This document shows, piece by piece, positions 1 through 12,570 of a DNA stretch of 64,000 bases. Within the stretch, counting starts at the first letter, position 1. The number at the start of each line of letters is the position of its first letter. Under the pieces are notes generated by a model, which worked only from the letters and a program-made list of their open reading frames with translations, had not been told where the DNA came from and searched no databases. A program made the translations under genes and the position numbers. Source of the stretch: Alitta virens (lineage: Eukaryota > Annelida > Polychaeta > Phyllodocida > Nereididae); contig OW028573.1 of NCBI GenBank assembly GCA_932294295.1, positions 61,233,829 to 61,297,828 of the forward strand, written 5' to 3'.

Positions 1-576
1 TAAATCGGGACCATTCAATCAGTTGATGCAGAATTCTTGTTTGCATAAACTAGAATATGAAATGTTTATGACATCTCCTATGGTTTATAACACTTATTTA
101 AGAGGTTGTCGTTGGTCATATCTCACAGCTATTCTGTGTAATTTGTACTATTGTTTAATAACTGTAGGCCTATACAGTAAAAGATAACTGTCAATGAGAA
201 TATATGGCATTATGGAAATGTTATGCATATATATAAAGTTGTAGACTCTTGGGATCTGGAACTTGCATGAACATGGATGCAGAAAGGTGTGACATTGCAC
301 AATCTTTGTGTGGTGAAAGATTACTTTCATCTAATTTGACTTGTGGGGGTAAGTTCAATTTACCTTCCCGATATTAGCCAGGTTGCTGACGTAAGGTAAC
401 TTTAGTAGTTATTTTGCCAGTGTGCAGCCAATATGAGATACGAGACTGCAACAGTGTGTGGCCTTCCCCCATAGAACTTTTTCACATCCCCTTTTTTCAT
501 AAGGTCTCTGCTTTTCCAAGCAGATCAACATTGACCAACCTAGTCATAAACATAATATCATATAGACCTCTTATGA

Positions 577-945
577 CTACGAGGGGGCGTTAGGTGTCAG
601 TAGTATTAGAATTCCCTCTGATGTGACTCCTGGCTGGACAGGTGATAGGCAGATTGGAAGGGAGACGGACAGGTCTCTTTGACATTTGATCTTTTGGCCT
701 GAGTGGCAAGGGATGGATCCTTCCAGCCTCGTTATTCTAACCCTTCTTAATAAGTGAAGAAAGAGGAGCTGGGTTATCGTGCTCAAGATACTATTGGCCA
801 CTACGCGTCGCTGGCCACCCAGGATGTGAGGCACAGCGTCACTTGTGGCGTCATGAGCAACGTCAGGCGCAACGTTATTGCGCCTCCCTTTCTCTTTATT
901 AAAACTGTTCATTAGTTTTCCCACAGAAAAAAACCTGTCAGTCAT
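577..945 (-). CDS. Uncharacterised 122-codon ORF
   Basis: Open on the minus strand from ATG at 945 to the stop at 577, in a local GC-rich block. No motif, signal peptide or membrane segment was recognised. It could be part of an unrecognised mobile element. Confidence 0.18.
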   Translation of the reverse strand: MTDRFFSVGKLMNSFNKEKGRRNNVAPDVAHDATSDAVPHILGGQRRVVANSILSTITQLLFLHLLRRVRITRLEGSIPCHSGQKIKCQRDLSVSLPICLSPVQPGVTSEGILILLTPNAPS

Positions 946-1051
946 TTTAAGCTTATTAAATCTTTGTTAATGACTGTTTTAATGACTGTTTTTTGTGTAC
1001 CACTGTATTGACTGATCTGCCTCAGTATTGAATTTATAAACAGAAATGTTT

Positions 1052-1248
1052 CTTAGTCAGCTTATATGACCAGCTGCCAGAGGCAGACGTAATGATGAAA
1101 TGATAAGGCTGGGAGTCCACGACATGTTACACATTTACCCCATGAGTGGGCTATTACTTGCCTACGCATAGACACTGAGTACATGAAGAGTGCCCGGGCT
1201 GGCCAATATGGAATTGGCGGATTTCTTAACCATTACGCCACCCAACTG
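1052..1248 (-). mobile_element. SINE family 1, copy 1
   Basis: The minus strand begins with a tRNA-like head (GTGGCGTAATGGTTAAG, box-A-like). The body shares TACCCCATGAGTGG and GTCAGCTTATATGACCAGC (plus-strand reading) with the copies at 2.3, 42.7 and 62.0 kb. Confidence 0.6.
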
Positions 1249-1495
1249 CTAATTGATATCATGATTAAGCATTAGATACTAAGCACTTTATTTGAATGAA
1301 GTTTTAAGTGAACGCAACTGCTAACTCAATACATTGAAAATTTGTTCAATTCAATCATTTCTAAAGTTTGTTAATTTTCTTTTCTACTTTTGTCGAATCT
1401 TTTTCAATAATTCAAAATCTTGAAATAACATAACTGGAAATAACATATACATGAAAATGTTTTAGTATTCATTCATTCACCTATCGATTCACTGC

Positions 1496-1675
1496 ACTTA
1501 CAAAACAGGTCACTACAGGTGGCTGGAATGGATTGTTTGAAGATGTCAGATCATTTGAATAGTTGACAGCTAAATGGTACCCATCATCATCATCAATGTT
1601 GAGTAAATAAACGTATTTCATGATATGCTTGCTGTTGTACACATTGGAATTGTTGAGATCATTCGATTGAACTTT
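1496..1675 (-). CDS. Possible internal exon, unknown
   Basis: A minus-strand frame (MKYVYLLNIDDDDGYHLAV region) runs to a consensus donor, TGTTTT/gtaagt, at about 1500. The upstream acceptor is weak. No family was recognised. Confidence 0.2.
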
Positions 1676-2257
1676 CAGTCTCCCATTATACATTGTTTAA
1701 GAGCGTTTAGCTAATATAGGTCAAATTCTAAGTAAGTCGTCATTCTGATTGGTCGGTTCATTGTCATTCTTCATACTCATAGGTCTATCATTTGCATGGT
1801 ATGATTTAGTAATAGTTTACTGTAGTGTCACAGATGTAGCATCATACGCCACAAATAATTTTAATCAGTCAAATAGTCTTGTAATGTCCATGCTATAATG
1901 CACATTTAGTGAATGCTCATTACCAAGAGGTGAAGTACTAACAAAACCTGGCATACAGTTAGTTTCATAAAATATGGTCAACTTTAGACAATAGGAGATA
2001 CCTGCCACCACTGAAAATATATATACCTTGGTAAAAGTAAGAAATTTATCTAATATGTCATAAATATGTATGTACAATAAACATGCATCAGATGTTGCTG
2101 CATGCACTTTTACATCTGGCTTTGAGTAGCCAGCTATAGCCAGACAGTTCCGTTAAGTGGCAGGTAGCATTGTATACCAGAAGTTGTCTAGCTTTGTCTA
2201 GGTTTAATTTGACAGGCCTTTTTTTAATGAAAATATAACTGTAGTAGAAACATGTCT

Positions 2258-2515
2258 CAACGCTACTGGGTCTGAAGCTTAGTCAGCTTAAATGATCAGC
2301 TGCCAGAGGCAGACATAATGAGATGATAAGGCTTGGAGTTCACACCATGGTACACATTTACCCATTGGGTGGGGTCTTCTACACGCCTCAGCAGAGACTC
2401 AGAGTACAAGGCACCTCCAATTTAACGTCTCCTCCGAACGACATCCAGCTGGATTGAAGTTCATGTAGAGTGCCCGGACCGGTGACCGAACCCGGGACCT
2501 CTAGCAGAGCTGGAA
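2258..2515 (-). mobile_element. SINE family 1, copy 2
   Basis: Shares GGGTCTGAAGCTTAGTCAGC and CACATTTACCCATTGGGTGG with the other copies. The head end has a box-B-like GTGACCGAACCCGGG (plus-strand reading). Confidence 0.6.
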
Positions 2516-2889
2516 TGTTTGTAGATACATCAACAAATGGCTTTTCAGTGTTTAATGGAACTCACATTTACGACCACACCAGGAATCACTGAATGGTTAA
2601 TGACCGTCTTAATAAAGGCTTTCTGATTTGTGAACTGTATCAAATCATAATCAGTTTTTTTAACTCGGATTGGTGCGTTATACAATTATAATATTTGGTC
2701 ATGATGATGCACTGTGGTAATTATTGGGTGTTTATGAAGAATTGCTTGTATTTCCATGTATGTATATGTTATTGGTATACCCATTTTTTCTTTTTCCCAC
2801 CTTATAAAATTTATAGGATTTGTGTACATAGTGAGTAAAAATGTAAGTTACTAAGTTTCATACTGAGAAAAGAGGTGTACTTAAAATGC

Positions 2890-3033
2890 TACGTGGCCAA
2901 ATGTGCCACGTGCGTTTTCCATGAGAAGGATAAACGCATGGAAAACGCATGGTTTTTAGCTAATTATAATGAGGCAAAAACCATGCCTTTATCCAAACAC
3001 ATGGAAAACGCAAGTGGCACAATTGGCCATGTT
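2890..3033. mobile_element. Palindromic MITE family A, copy 1
   Basis: The 34-bp terminal inverted repeats (2890-2923 and 3000-3033) share ACGTGCGTTTTCCATG. The core contains a second palindrome (GCATGGTTTTT / AAAAACCATGC). Confidence 0.75.
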
Positions 3034-3429
3034 ACCACTTTAAATATAGATTAGCTATTTAGCATGAACCAATTAGCAAACTATAACCTTAAGAAAGCAC
3101 TAACAGTCGAAACATTGTCAAAATTATGCGCTCGTGTGATGGACATTTAAGTCGAACATTGAACAAAAGTAAAGTTCTTATTGTAATTGACATGACATTT
3201 TGTGCTATTTGTGAAAACAAGATATCACAGTAATTAGCAAGTCTGTCAGTAAGTTTGCCGTATTGGCTGTAGTGTAATTTAATACAAGGTCATCTCATTA
3301 ATGAGAATATTTACTAAGAACAGCCAGTGTATAGAGTGGATGGACATGTTGAGTTGCTAATGATGACATGTTTGATAAGCAAAGGTGATGAGTCTTGTAA
3401 TGAAGAAAAATGTTAGTTGACTGTTGAAC

Positions 3430-4005
3430 GAACAACAACTTATGTCTAAATGCTGACAAAACAAAAGAGATGATAATTGACTTCAGAAGAGAAAAGTATG
3501 AAATTAGCCCTGTAGAAATAGATGGAAAGTGTGTAGAAATTGTAGATTGTTTTAAATACTTGGGCATTCACTTCACTGAAACCCTTAATTGGGATGTACA
3601 AATTAGTGCCAATCTCAAGAAAGCACAGAAACGATTGTATTTTCTCAGGCAACTAAAGTCTTTCCACATTGATGAAGTCAGTATGACAAACTTTTACAGC
3701 TCTGTCATTGAATCTTGCTTAACTTGTTTTATGCTTATTTAGTGCAAAGGCACACCTATAAAAGAGACACGGGTGGTCAAAACTGCATCCTACATCATTG
3801 GTAAAGAAATATCAGGGTTGAATGAAGTATACCTGAAGCGAATGCGTGTACGAGTTAAGAAAATTCTTAATGTTAAGTACCCCCCAATCTAGGACTATTT
3901 TGAAATAATGCCTTCTGGAAGGAAACTCCGATCGATTAGAGCCTCAACAAACAGGAAGCTATACAGTTTTGTCCTGACTGCAGTGCGCACTTATAATACA
4001 CAGTG
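3430..4005 (+). pseudogene. LINE reverse transcriptase 3' fragment (Rex/L2-like), degenerate
   Basis: The translation gives the post-YADD part of a reverse transcriptase: NADKTKEMIIDFRR, CFKYLGIHF, then AQKRLYFLRQLKSF and FYSSVIES. After a stop at about 3740 the reading continues in shifted frames as a typical C-terminus (KRMRVRVKKIL, MPSGRKLRS, LYSFVLTAVR). It is a broken 3' piece without its 5' domains. The family differs from the 17-kb LINE. Confidence 0.8.
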
Positions 4006-4740
4006 AAACAGTCTAATACTTTATGATTGTAATTCTTAAGTATTGCTTTATTTAAATTGTAGGGGTTGACAAAACAAATTCCTTGTGTTATCACCTGGCT
4101 GAAAAAACTCTTTTCTTATCTTAAATACAAATTACTGGCATAATTTTCGGGTCCCCCCTTTTTTATAAATGCAAAGCATGAAGTACTGAAGAAGGACAAA
4201 ATTGACGCAAGTTATAGCAAAAATGTCAAACCCAATTAAATTAAAATGACACCTATGTAATACTTTTGATTTAATTTCTCGCTATAATATTTCCCATTAT
4301 AATTCAGTTCTTGTTCTGTGACTCTGAAAAAAGTCAAATGAAAAAAAAAAGTAATTTAGCTATTAATTAAAAAAGATTGAAAACTTCTCGTCAAAGAGAG
4401 GTGTTTTATCATAGAAAGGCTGTGGTTTCACTTCGATGCAAACAGCTAGAACATTTTATATTGGACCATGTAGTGAGATTCTAAAGCGAATAAATTGTAC
4501 AGCTTTGTCATAAATGATGTGTTGATCGAATTTTTAATTCGGTCACAAATGCATGTATAAAATGGTTGTTTCTTGGATTATATTTAAGGAATGGCGGTTT
4601 GTTTAGCATACTGACCTTTGTAGGTTCCCATCAGTACTGCGAGACAGAAAAGCAGCGCCTGCAACAGAGAAAGAAAAGCAACCAAGGATTAGATCTTGCT
4701 TGGTAAATATGAGGAGTTATGTGGTGGCGAGCTGACCACA

Positions 4741-4990
4741 TCAGCCCAACAATGAAAAGGAGATTTGAATGGTGAGGGGTGCTACAGGGCGACTCATTGC
4801 CACCCAATAACAATAATCATATGCATTATTTAGAAGACGTGATGGCTTTGCCCATTCCCTAACCTCTCTTATTGATATCGTAAATATATCATTGTTATTC
4901 ACACCTCCTAATGACTTATGAGGTCCATTAATATTGCTTCTAGTCTTTGAACGCCTATTCTTGGCATGTTTCAAGGCAACAGCATAAAGA
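4741..4990 (-). CDS. Uncharacterised coding-like fragment
   Basis: The minus-strand frame reads LKHAKNRRSKTRSNINGPHK, then VREWAKPSRLLNNAYDYCYW. The composition looks like real protein rather than a chance frame. It is probably a fragment of a transposon protein or old exon; the family was not recognised. Confidence 0.25.
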
Positions 4991-5639
4991 TTTTATGAGT
5001 TAATGAGCCAAACAACTGATCATCATCATAGCAGTCGGGCCTCAATGATTAGTGTGGGGTGCATTTTGCAAGAGTGAATTGTAATTGGGCTATTTGTGTA
5101 CAGTACATCGCCTTTTACACATGGGATCAATGCCATTCAATCTGGGTATACTAAGCATTACAGTTTTTTCATAAAATATGGTAGACTACAGAAAGCTGTA
5201 GCAATAATATATTCCTGCCTGTAGCTATAACTGGATAAAGCCAGCCACTTTTGTCTACACCTACCACCACTGAAATAAAATATAAACCTTGGTAAATGTA
5301 AGAAATCTAATATATCATAAATATGTATGTTTTAGGTCCGGCTTTAAGTAGCCAGCTATAGCATCGTATACCAGAAGTTGTCTAGGTTCAATTTGACAGG
5401 CTGTTTTAATGAAACTAACTGTAGGCCTATTTAGACACTGACTCAGATTCTTTATTTCTTTTCCCAAAATAAAAAAGAATAAAAAAATATATGAATTACA
5501 ATACCATTAAAAAAGAAAAAAAAATCATTACAAATTAGTATAAAGAGCAAAGAGGACTCCTCAAAGGTGATGAATGCATTGATCATTCAATAGATATTAA
5601 ACTGAAAAAGAATATGAGATATTGACATTGTTTTGATAT

Positions 5640-6150
5640 GAACTAAGTAAAGTAAGTAAGTAAGTAAAGCTTTATTTAAAGTCGATAAAATTTTACAATA
5701 AACAACATAAGCACAAGTGCTTGTAATCGACAAATAAAAGATGAGTATTTACAAAATGAACTGTTTGAGATGGTCTAAATAAAAATTAATTTTAACTGTT
5801 ACAAATATAGCAGGCTGGGATATTGCAAATAGTGCTATAACATTCAATCGTTTTTCTTTTAATATAATATTTAAAATTAAACCAAAAATACTATGGGTGA
5901 ATATTTTAGATTACTGTTGGGCATTTAACCAAGAGCTTATTTTACGGGATTTAGAATAACTGCACCATCCCACCGCCTAGTTTTTGACTAACAGGTAGTC
6001 AGTCTTATCTTGTCTGTCTTGAGCATTCCAAACACCATCAACTTGTCTAAATGGTTAGCATTCCTTCGATAGTATAAATGTATTTATTCCATTCTAAAAA
6101 ATGTGTGTCCACAGCTGGTAGATTAAGGAATGTTTTGCCAGCAGATGTAA
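5640..6150 (-). mobile_element. Probable 3' end of a retroelement, minus strand
   Basis: At 5644-5670 the plus strand has AAGTAAGTAAGTAAAGCTTTA. Read on the minus strand this is the ATAAAGCTTTACTTACTTAC-type end common to LINE 3' UTRs. The AT-rich DNA above it has no open frame of note. Confidence 0.35.
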
Positions 6151-6390
6151 AATGTTATACTACGATACTGATTTAAATGTTGAAATTCAAGCTTAAACAA
6201 TTGATCATAAGTTTTAGTTTATGATTGGTTAACTTGTTTTTATAGGCCTTTTTGTGTACACATTTGATATTCTTATAATCATTGTTTTAGGTTTTTTGTA
6301 ACAGGACCAATTTTAGAAACAGCTTTGGCTGAATGTTTTAATCCTGTGTTTTAAATATATTTGAATAAATAAGTAAATAGATAAATAAAC

Positions 6391-6532
6391 GCGCTTTCAA
6401 GTCTAAGCAGATTTTTAATGGCCTAGTCATCATTGGATTCGCTTCTGGCACCATACCAAAAATTCCTGCAAATCTTCTTCTGTTGAAATCTGCTTTTGCT
6501 ATAATGCACAGAGCCCTACCTAGGCACCTTGG
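6391..6532 (+). pseudogene. Relic exon of a quinone-oxidoreductase-like (MDR family) protein
   Basis: After the AG at 6409-6410 the plus strand encodes VIIGFASGTIPKIPANLLLLK. This matches the cofactor-domain motif of quinone oxidoreductase-like protein 2 relatives (GFASGxIPxIPANLLLLK, NADPH-dependent MDR enzymes). After LLLLKSAFAI the similarity stops and no GT donor is seen, and no other exons of such a gene were recognised. It is therefore best read as an isolated relic or retro-fragment. Confidence 0.55.
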
Positions 6533-8269
6533 CAACGTTATAAGTGGAAACTTATACAGTGAAACCGTCACCAAAGTATGTAATGCAATTCTGTTTTCAC
6601 ACTTTATGCGCTCATGTTCTTAGGAAGAATCTGTATGACCAATACGAAGCTACTTTTTGCAAGGTTTCGCAGCCTTTATGCAGCATTTTGATGCCTGTGC
6701 TAATCTGCGAAGTCTTTTTTTCTTTTTGCTTTCTCTTGAATTCCGTAACCCGAAATTATTTTCAGGCTTACCAAACAATTTGATGTTCTATGAGAGACTA
6801 CAAATGTTGTACAAAAGCTCGGATACTGTTGCGCAATCGTGTACACCACGTAATTGCTTAGGTTGCGTAATTACGCGTAATGTCTATTAGCAGAATTAAC
6901 TGCCTGTTTGCCCATTAGATAAACGACTCCTGGTTATCAATTAGTAATTTTAAACTTTTCATATTGTTCAAAAACTGATTTTGCGGTTAATATTAATTAC
7001 TGTTTGTGTTGTAAAAATATACGATTTTTTGGTTTCCAGTATGATCAGCCAGTTCGAGTTTATTTTTAAGTAGCTTTTTTTAACACGTGTACACATTGTT
7101 GGTAGCGAGCAAGGCATGCAAATAACATTTATTCCTACACTTCAAGTGAGAAATTTTGTAACCAATTTGGACTTAATCGAATGTGGACTTTAATCTGCCT
7201 TAAAAATACTGTAGCTATGCATGCTCTGGGACTTTTCATCACCATATTTTTAAAAATTTAATGCAAGCTCATATACACTTATATAGACAACATGAATACA
7301 TATGCACTGTTTTGAGTCTAATATGGCATATATGCAGTCTAGACATGTGCGTGCAGGCCTGTGCCTTTGGTATTAGCATGATGATATTAAATGCTTGCAA
7401 TCAAACCTAAGCCTTAGGTCGTGATCTGTGAGCAATTGTCTTCATGAACTTGTTTAGTTGTGGTTGAACAGGGAGTCCTTGGCTGGTACCAGGTGGTGTT
7501 TGGGATGCCTGTGGGGCATTTGGGGTGTTGGGTGTCTCAGGCAGCAGCAGTATCCACTTAGGTGATGCTGTTCAAGTGACGTTGTTGTTCGAAACCACTA
7601 CAAGATGCTTATCGCCTGACTTGCAAGACACTGCAAAGGGACCTTTATGCTTTTCAATCAAACCTTGTTATTAGCGTTTTTATTTTATGTTATTTTTTAC
7701 GAAGTAGCCTTGATGGGAAAGGATAAAAAAAACTCGAAAGAGGTTAAGATTGGGACATTTGTGCTAAATTTATATTCAAATGGTCTACTGCAGTTCATAC
7801 GCATTGTTCTTCTGTTGTTGTTTTATTTAAACCGACTATAAATAAACTTTTACTTACACGCCAACATTTATTACGATTGGTTTGTAGGAACAGGGTACAG
7901 TGTTGTATGTTGATATTGTTTCAGATCTAATGGTCAAATAATCCACAAGATGCTTAAGCTTGTAGTCGAAAGTGTTTCATAATTATGCATTTTGGGTGAG
8001 GTATTTTATTTGTCCCAGTGTAGACACTTACTACAGGACATAGTATTAGAGTAGGTGTTATTTCTGTAAATCAACTAATTAATATAATTTTAGACTACAT
8101 TAGGAAGACAATAAAGATATGATAAGCCTTAAAAATGTATATTTACAATAGCTGCATACTTGTAAACACAGTTGACCTAAATATATTTGCATTGTATATT
8201 TGAAGAAGTGGACTTGGGAGAGTGGAGTTGCACTGCTTTGAACCCAGGTATTTAGTATGTATGATTAAT

Positions 8270-8587
8270 TCAGAACTTAGTTACCTTTGATTTATTCATA
8301 CAAAGCTGGAAAACAGGAATTGCCACTGACTTTTTGCTGACAGAACAGGACTTTGTGTTGCCTGGGAGTATTATTCTTGTGGGTATCATATTTGCCAGAG
8401 ACTGCTGTCCCATAGATCTATACTTGGTGGTCAGGGCTGACCAAGGTGCAGCTAAGCTGTGAGTCGAATGTGAGTTCCATTGTGAGCTGACAATTGCATT
8501 GATCGGATCACTATCCACCCACGCAATTCTGTCCCACTGCCCTAACAGACCCCCTCGTCCACATGGGCCTGTAATAGCTCCTATCAT
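8270..8587 (-). CDS. Uncharacterised 105-codon ORF in a GC-rich block
   Basis: Minus-strand frame of 105 codons in about 250 bp of near-50% GC, well above the surroundings. An AATAAA lies at its 3' end (TGAATAAATCAAAGG), so this may be the 3' end of a retrocopy or SINE rather than a gene. No domain was recognised. Confidence 0.2.
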   Translation of the reverse strand: MIGAITGPCGRGGLLGQWDRIAWVDSDPINAIVSSQWNSHSTHSLAAPWSALTTKYRSMGQQSLANMIPTRIILPGNTKSCSVSKKSVAIPVFQLCMNKSKVTKF

Positions 8588-9131
8588 TAATTCACGCAGT
8601 GTTTAAATAAACTTTAACCAACATGTCACTGTGCAATGGGAAAATACCACTTCTGTCGTGATTCAATTATACACGCCCTATATAGATAGATGGAGTTTTA
8701 TTGACACACAGAGAGAGGTCCGTTCTGACCTATTTGTCATTTGAATGGGGTAAAAGTCATGTAATGTTACTAAAAGACCATTTGCCTGGTATGATCTTTA
8801 TTTAAAAATGTATTGAAAAATACATAAATTACATGTGCATATAAATGCACGAAGTTTATACTTTGTAATAACGCACCAAAGAATAAAAAGCACATATATG
8901 ATAAATTGGCAGGTATGACGAATAAGCATCCGAGTTAATTTACAGTACAAACTCCCTCTGAATGCCATGTGGTCCTACACATACTGACTGCAACTATCTT
9001 TCATATTACAGCTTCAGCTAACCGCAACATTCTTGACTAAATTGCGGCTTGCATTACTCACAGAGAATGCAATGCAAAGTCACAAGAAACCTTCGGAGAT
9101 GTGTTTTACGTATTTAATTCACTACTGAATG

Positions 9132-9269
9132 TGTCACATTATACAATTACAATGATTACATTGTGAGACATGAGATATGTAACCCTTAAATGTTATGTAC
9201 ATTGACATTTTCGGGTGTACATATCTCCATGTCTCATATATAACCATTGTATAATTGTATAATGTAACA
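9132..9269. mobile_element. MITE family C, copy 1
   Basis: The ends are inverted: CATTATACAATTACAATG on the left and CATTGTATAATTGTATAATG on the right. Inner arms TGAGACATGAGAT / ATCTCCATGTCTCA also pair. The core GACATTTTCGGGTGTACA recurs in inverse at 50.5 kb. Confidence 0.65.
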
Positions 9270-9658
9270 ACACTTATTAGCCAAAATAACTACTATGTGG
9301 TTCCTTTACAGTGTTCTCATAAAATATTACTTAATTTGGATAATAAACTCATCTAATGTCGATAATAACTATATTGATGGTAGTGACTTCATGAGTCTTG
9401 AGTTTATCAAGCCTCAAAATACATGGACTTGCTAATTATATATATACAATGAGACAAAGATCATGTCAATTAAATATTGACCCGCTTCTGTTCAGGGTTT
9501 GTCTTAAATGTCCATCACATGTGCACATAATGGTGACAATGTGTTGGTGCTAATTTAAAGTTACAGTTTGCTAATTGGCTCGTGTTAAATGGTTCATCTA
9601 ATTTAAGTCACTAATCGTATTTCATCTCATCCCATCTTATCTTATATTATGCTCAGGC

Positions 9659-9699
<41 letters not shown>

Positions 9700-9870
9700 C
9701 ACAATAAATCTTATAAAGTGAGAATTGGGTTTAAAAGTACAACACGTTGTGTTGCAAATTGTATATCAACCCCCCACCCCAACTTTCCCAAGAATTAAAA
9801 AACTAAGATTTTAAAACCACCTTTGCACTGTGCACATTGTCTACTTCAAGCATACATAATGCACAGTTCC

Positions 9871-9925
9871 AACGGGAATTTCTCATATATTTCCCAGCAC
9901 AGGAAATATAGGAGAAATTCCCGTT
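9871..9925. repeat. 24-bp stem hairpin with 7-nt loop
   Basis: Arms AACGGGAATTTCTCATATAT... (9871-9894) and its inverse (9902-9925) differ at one position. Too short for a MITE with visible target sites. Confidence 0.6.
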
Positions 9926-9999
9926 AGAAATTTAAATTACAATTTGTAGCTCGTGCCTTTTTTCACGGAGATAGATCCATGCATAATACAATACATGGA

Positions 10000-12450
10000 C
10001 GTACATAGTAAGATATTTGCATACTTAACGGCAGAAAGTGTAGATGTTTTTTTTTTCTAAACCCATCCTACGAAAGATAACTGAGTTTATAACTGAGTGT
10101 ATAGCTATTACGATAATTTCGGTTTTTATCGGATTTGTCTTGCATGAGTGCTTTTTAAATCTTTAGCTTAACATTGATGATATACAATTGGAATAAAACT
10201 TTTTTCCTAGCTTGCTATTAAACGCCTGTTCTCACTTGTGTGTTCAGTGCGGAACATTTCAAGGTTGATGATCAGACAATAGGTCTAGATAGAACATGAG
10301 GGTGTGCATCGCTTTTCAAGGGCAGATGTCGGGTATTTTAGGAAAAGCATTGTCCAATAATCGACAGGGTTTGGTTACTGAAGTACAGCTCTTCACAGAC
10401 TGCAAATATTAACCCGCATTCAAGTGCCAATGACACTCATTAAAACCGTTAAATATTGCCAGGTCTGGTACAGTGGAGAGAGATCGTAGAAAGGATGTTG
10501 TGGAACTGTTAACTATTTGGAGTGTTAGCTACAGGCACTAGTGCAAACATCCATTTCTGCTGACTCAGTGTTTCTAGTTCCTATCAACAACCTGGCTGAA
10601 GGGTCCTGCCTCTGACAATGTCAGTGTGACCGCTATTGACGATACATCATGTCAATCAATAGGTACTACCCTGTTGTTTTAAACATATGGCGTCACCGTT
10701 GGTGACGTCACAGTTACCTGATGTATCCAAATAATGATGAACGTTAATTAGAAGGAAATTGTTTAAAATGACCTCATTAGACTCATTACTTTGCTGCATT
10801 TCAGGGATTCCTATTGTATAAAAACATTTTGAAAATATTATATTTTTCAAACATTTAATATAAGAAATAGTCAATGAAATATGAAATTCATATTCGTAGG
10901 AGAATCGTATGACAGAAATGAGCTCGTCCTAGAGATCTGCACTTGCACAGGCTACTCCACATAGTAGCTGAAGGTAGATAACTGAACCACGTGACTTAAA
11001 GGCTTTTCATACGTATAGCTGGTCAGCCCCTAGTCCACACAAGTGGTCATTTTAGTTGGTCAGTCGTGACCTAGGTAACTAGGTGTGTGATTGTTGGAGT
11101 GTGATTAGCAACAAAACTAACAGATACACAGCTAACAATGTACCTCTGCACTTTATTTCATGAATGACAATTGCCATTAAGTAATCCAAGTACTGCAATT
11201 TACGCCACCGGTGCACTGGATGTTTTCTGAATGGGCTACGATTTTACACACGTCCTTGATGAGAATTCAGGCCAGAGTTGCAACCAAACAAACATGGAGT
11301 GCACTGATTGCATGTCTGTTAGTTAAGAACATCTAACATTTCCTGATAGGTTATAAAGTCGTATTGATAATGTACCCTACAAACATTAATACAATGTAAG
11401 TCGTTTAGGCCAAATTAACCAAACAAATGTATGCCTTCAATAGCCTATTAGTGGTTTGTTGATCATGGCACCAAACCGAAGTTTGGTTATCTGAATTGAG
11501 AGGACGTTATTACATAGATGGATCAAAGACAATGTGCTGCTAGAACACACTCTCCATAAAATTATTATTTAGACACAGAAATTGCGCATGTAAATAGTAC
11601 ATTTTGATGAGTGTCCATTTGTTGGAAATGGACATTAACCCTGATGTGGTTGCTTGGCGTATTTTGTGTCTTCATACAATGATAAATAAGACGTGTGATG
11701 CCCTTCTAAGGTATATAGGATAATTGCTTTCCTCCAAGCACAACAGGTTCATTTTTTTTTGTAATTATATTACCATTCTCATTTTAATTTTAAATGCAGT
11801 CTGTCCTATGGATAGTATCAATAAAGTGAGAAAGACTGCACAGTTTGTCCTATATCCCAAAATAGGAAGGTTACAAATGAACCATCATTCTCCTCCTTTA
11901 GAAACTGATTCATATGGGATTTCTGGTTTAATATTGTAAGCTAACCAATTTTGCCAAATACTTCAATAATCGGACAAAATGTAAACATAGCAATCCTTTA
12001 TCACAGATTATTTCAAGTATGACGTCAGACATGCTGTGGCACCCTCTACAGCGAATTGCAGAGCCATTGAAGTAACACACTCTGATTGTCAGAATACATC
12101 AAGCTTAATCATTTTACAGTACTGGGGAAGACGTACTAAAGATATGCGCTCCAGCATGCACCATAAAGAATGAGATAATGGACATCAGTGTACCTTCAGT
12201 ATTTGGTATAGAGCATATTCTTTATGGTAGTGACCTCAATTCTATGCTACCTCGCAAGATAGACCTCAGACCTCTTTTTGCAACTTTGTAATTTGTCTCT
12301 CTCCAATGGATAACTCATTATTAGGACCATTAAATTTGATATGAAGGTCGTTTTGTATTATTAATGTGCAAATACATGCAGACACAGACCCTGCATCTCA
12401 GCCAGGTATGATGACATTAAATTGTGTGAAATCATGACATATATGATATG
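10000..12450. other. No supported gene or repeat
   Basis: AT-rich; the short frames here look random. A 12-bp inverted repeat CCATAAAGAATG ... CATTCTTTATGG-like sequence at about 12161-12227 is the only structure noticed. Confidence 0.5.
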
Positions 12451-12521
12451 AACCAAAGACGGTAGAAAAGTATGTTAAAGGTAATGAAAGATATGTGAAA
12501 TGGTAATGAAAATTGACTTAC

Positions 12522-12570
12522 CAGCAGGACTGAAGAGCAAAAGCAGGAGACAGCAGTTCAGCAAACCCAT
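12522..12570 (-). CDS. Possible signal-peptide exon of an unidentified secreted protein
   Basis: On the minus strand an ATG at 12570 opens MGLLNCCLLLLLFSPA plus one base and ends at a strong donor, GCTG/gtaagt. A phase-1 intron directly after a signal peptide is common in secreted-protein genes. No second exon could be chosen with confidence. ATGs further upstream in the same frame extend to 12657. Confidence 0.35.

Noticed and set aside
2880..3040. CRISPR-like inverted repeats
   Set aside because: Eukaryotic context and a single palindromic element, not direct repeats with spacers.
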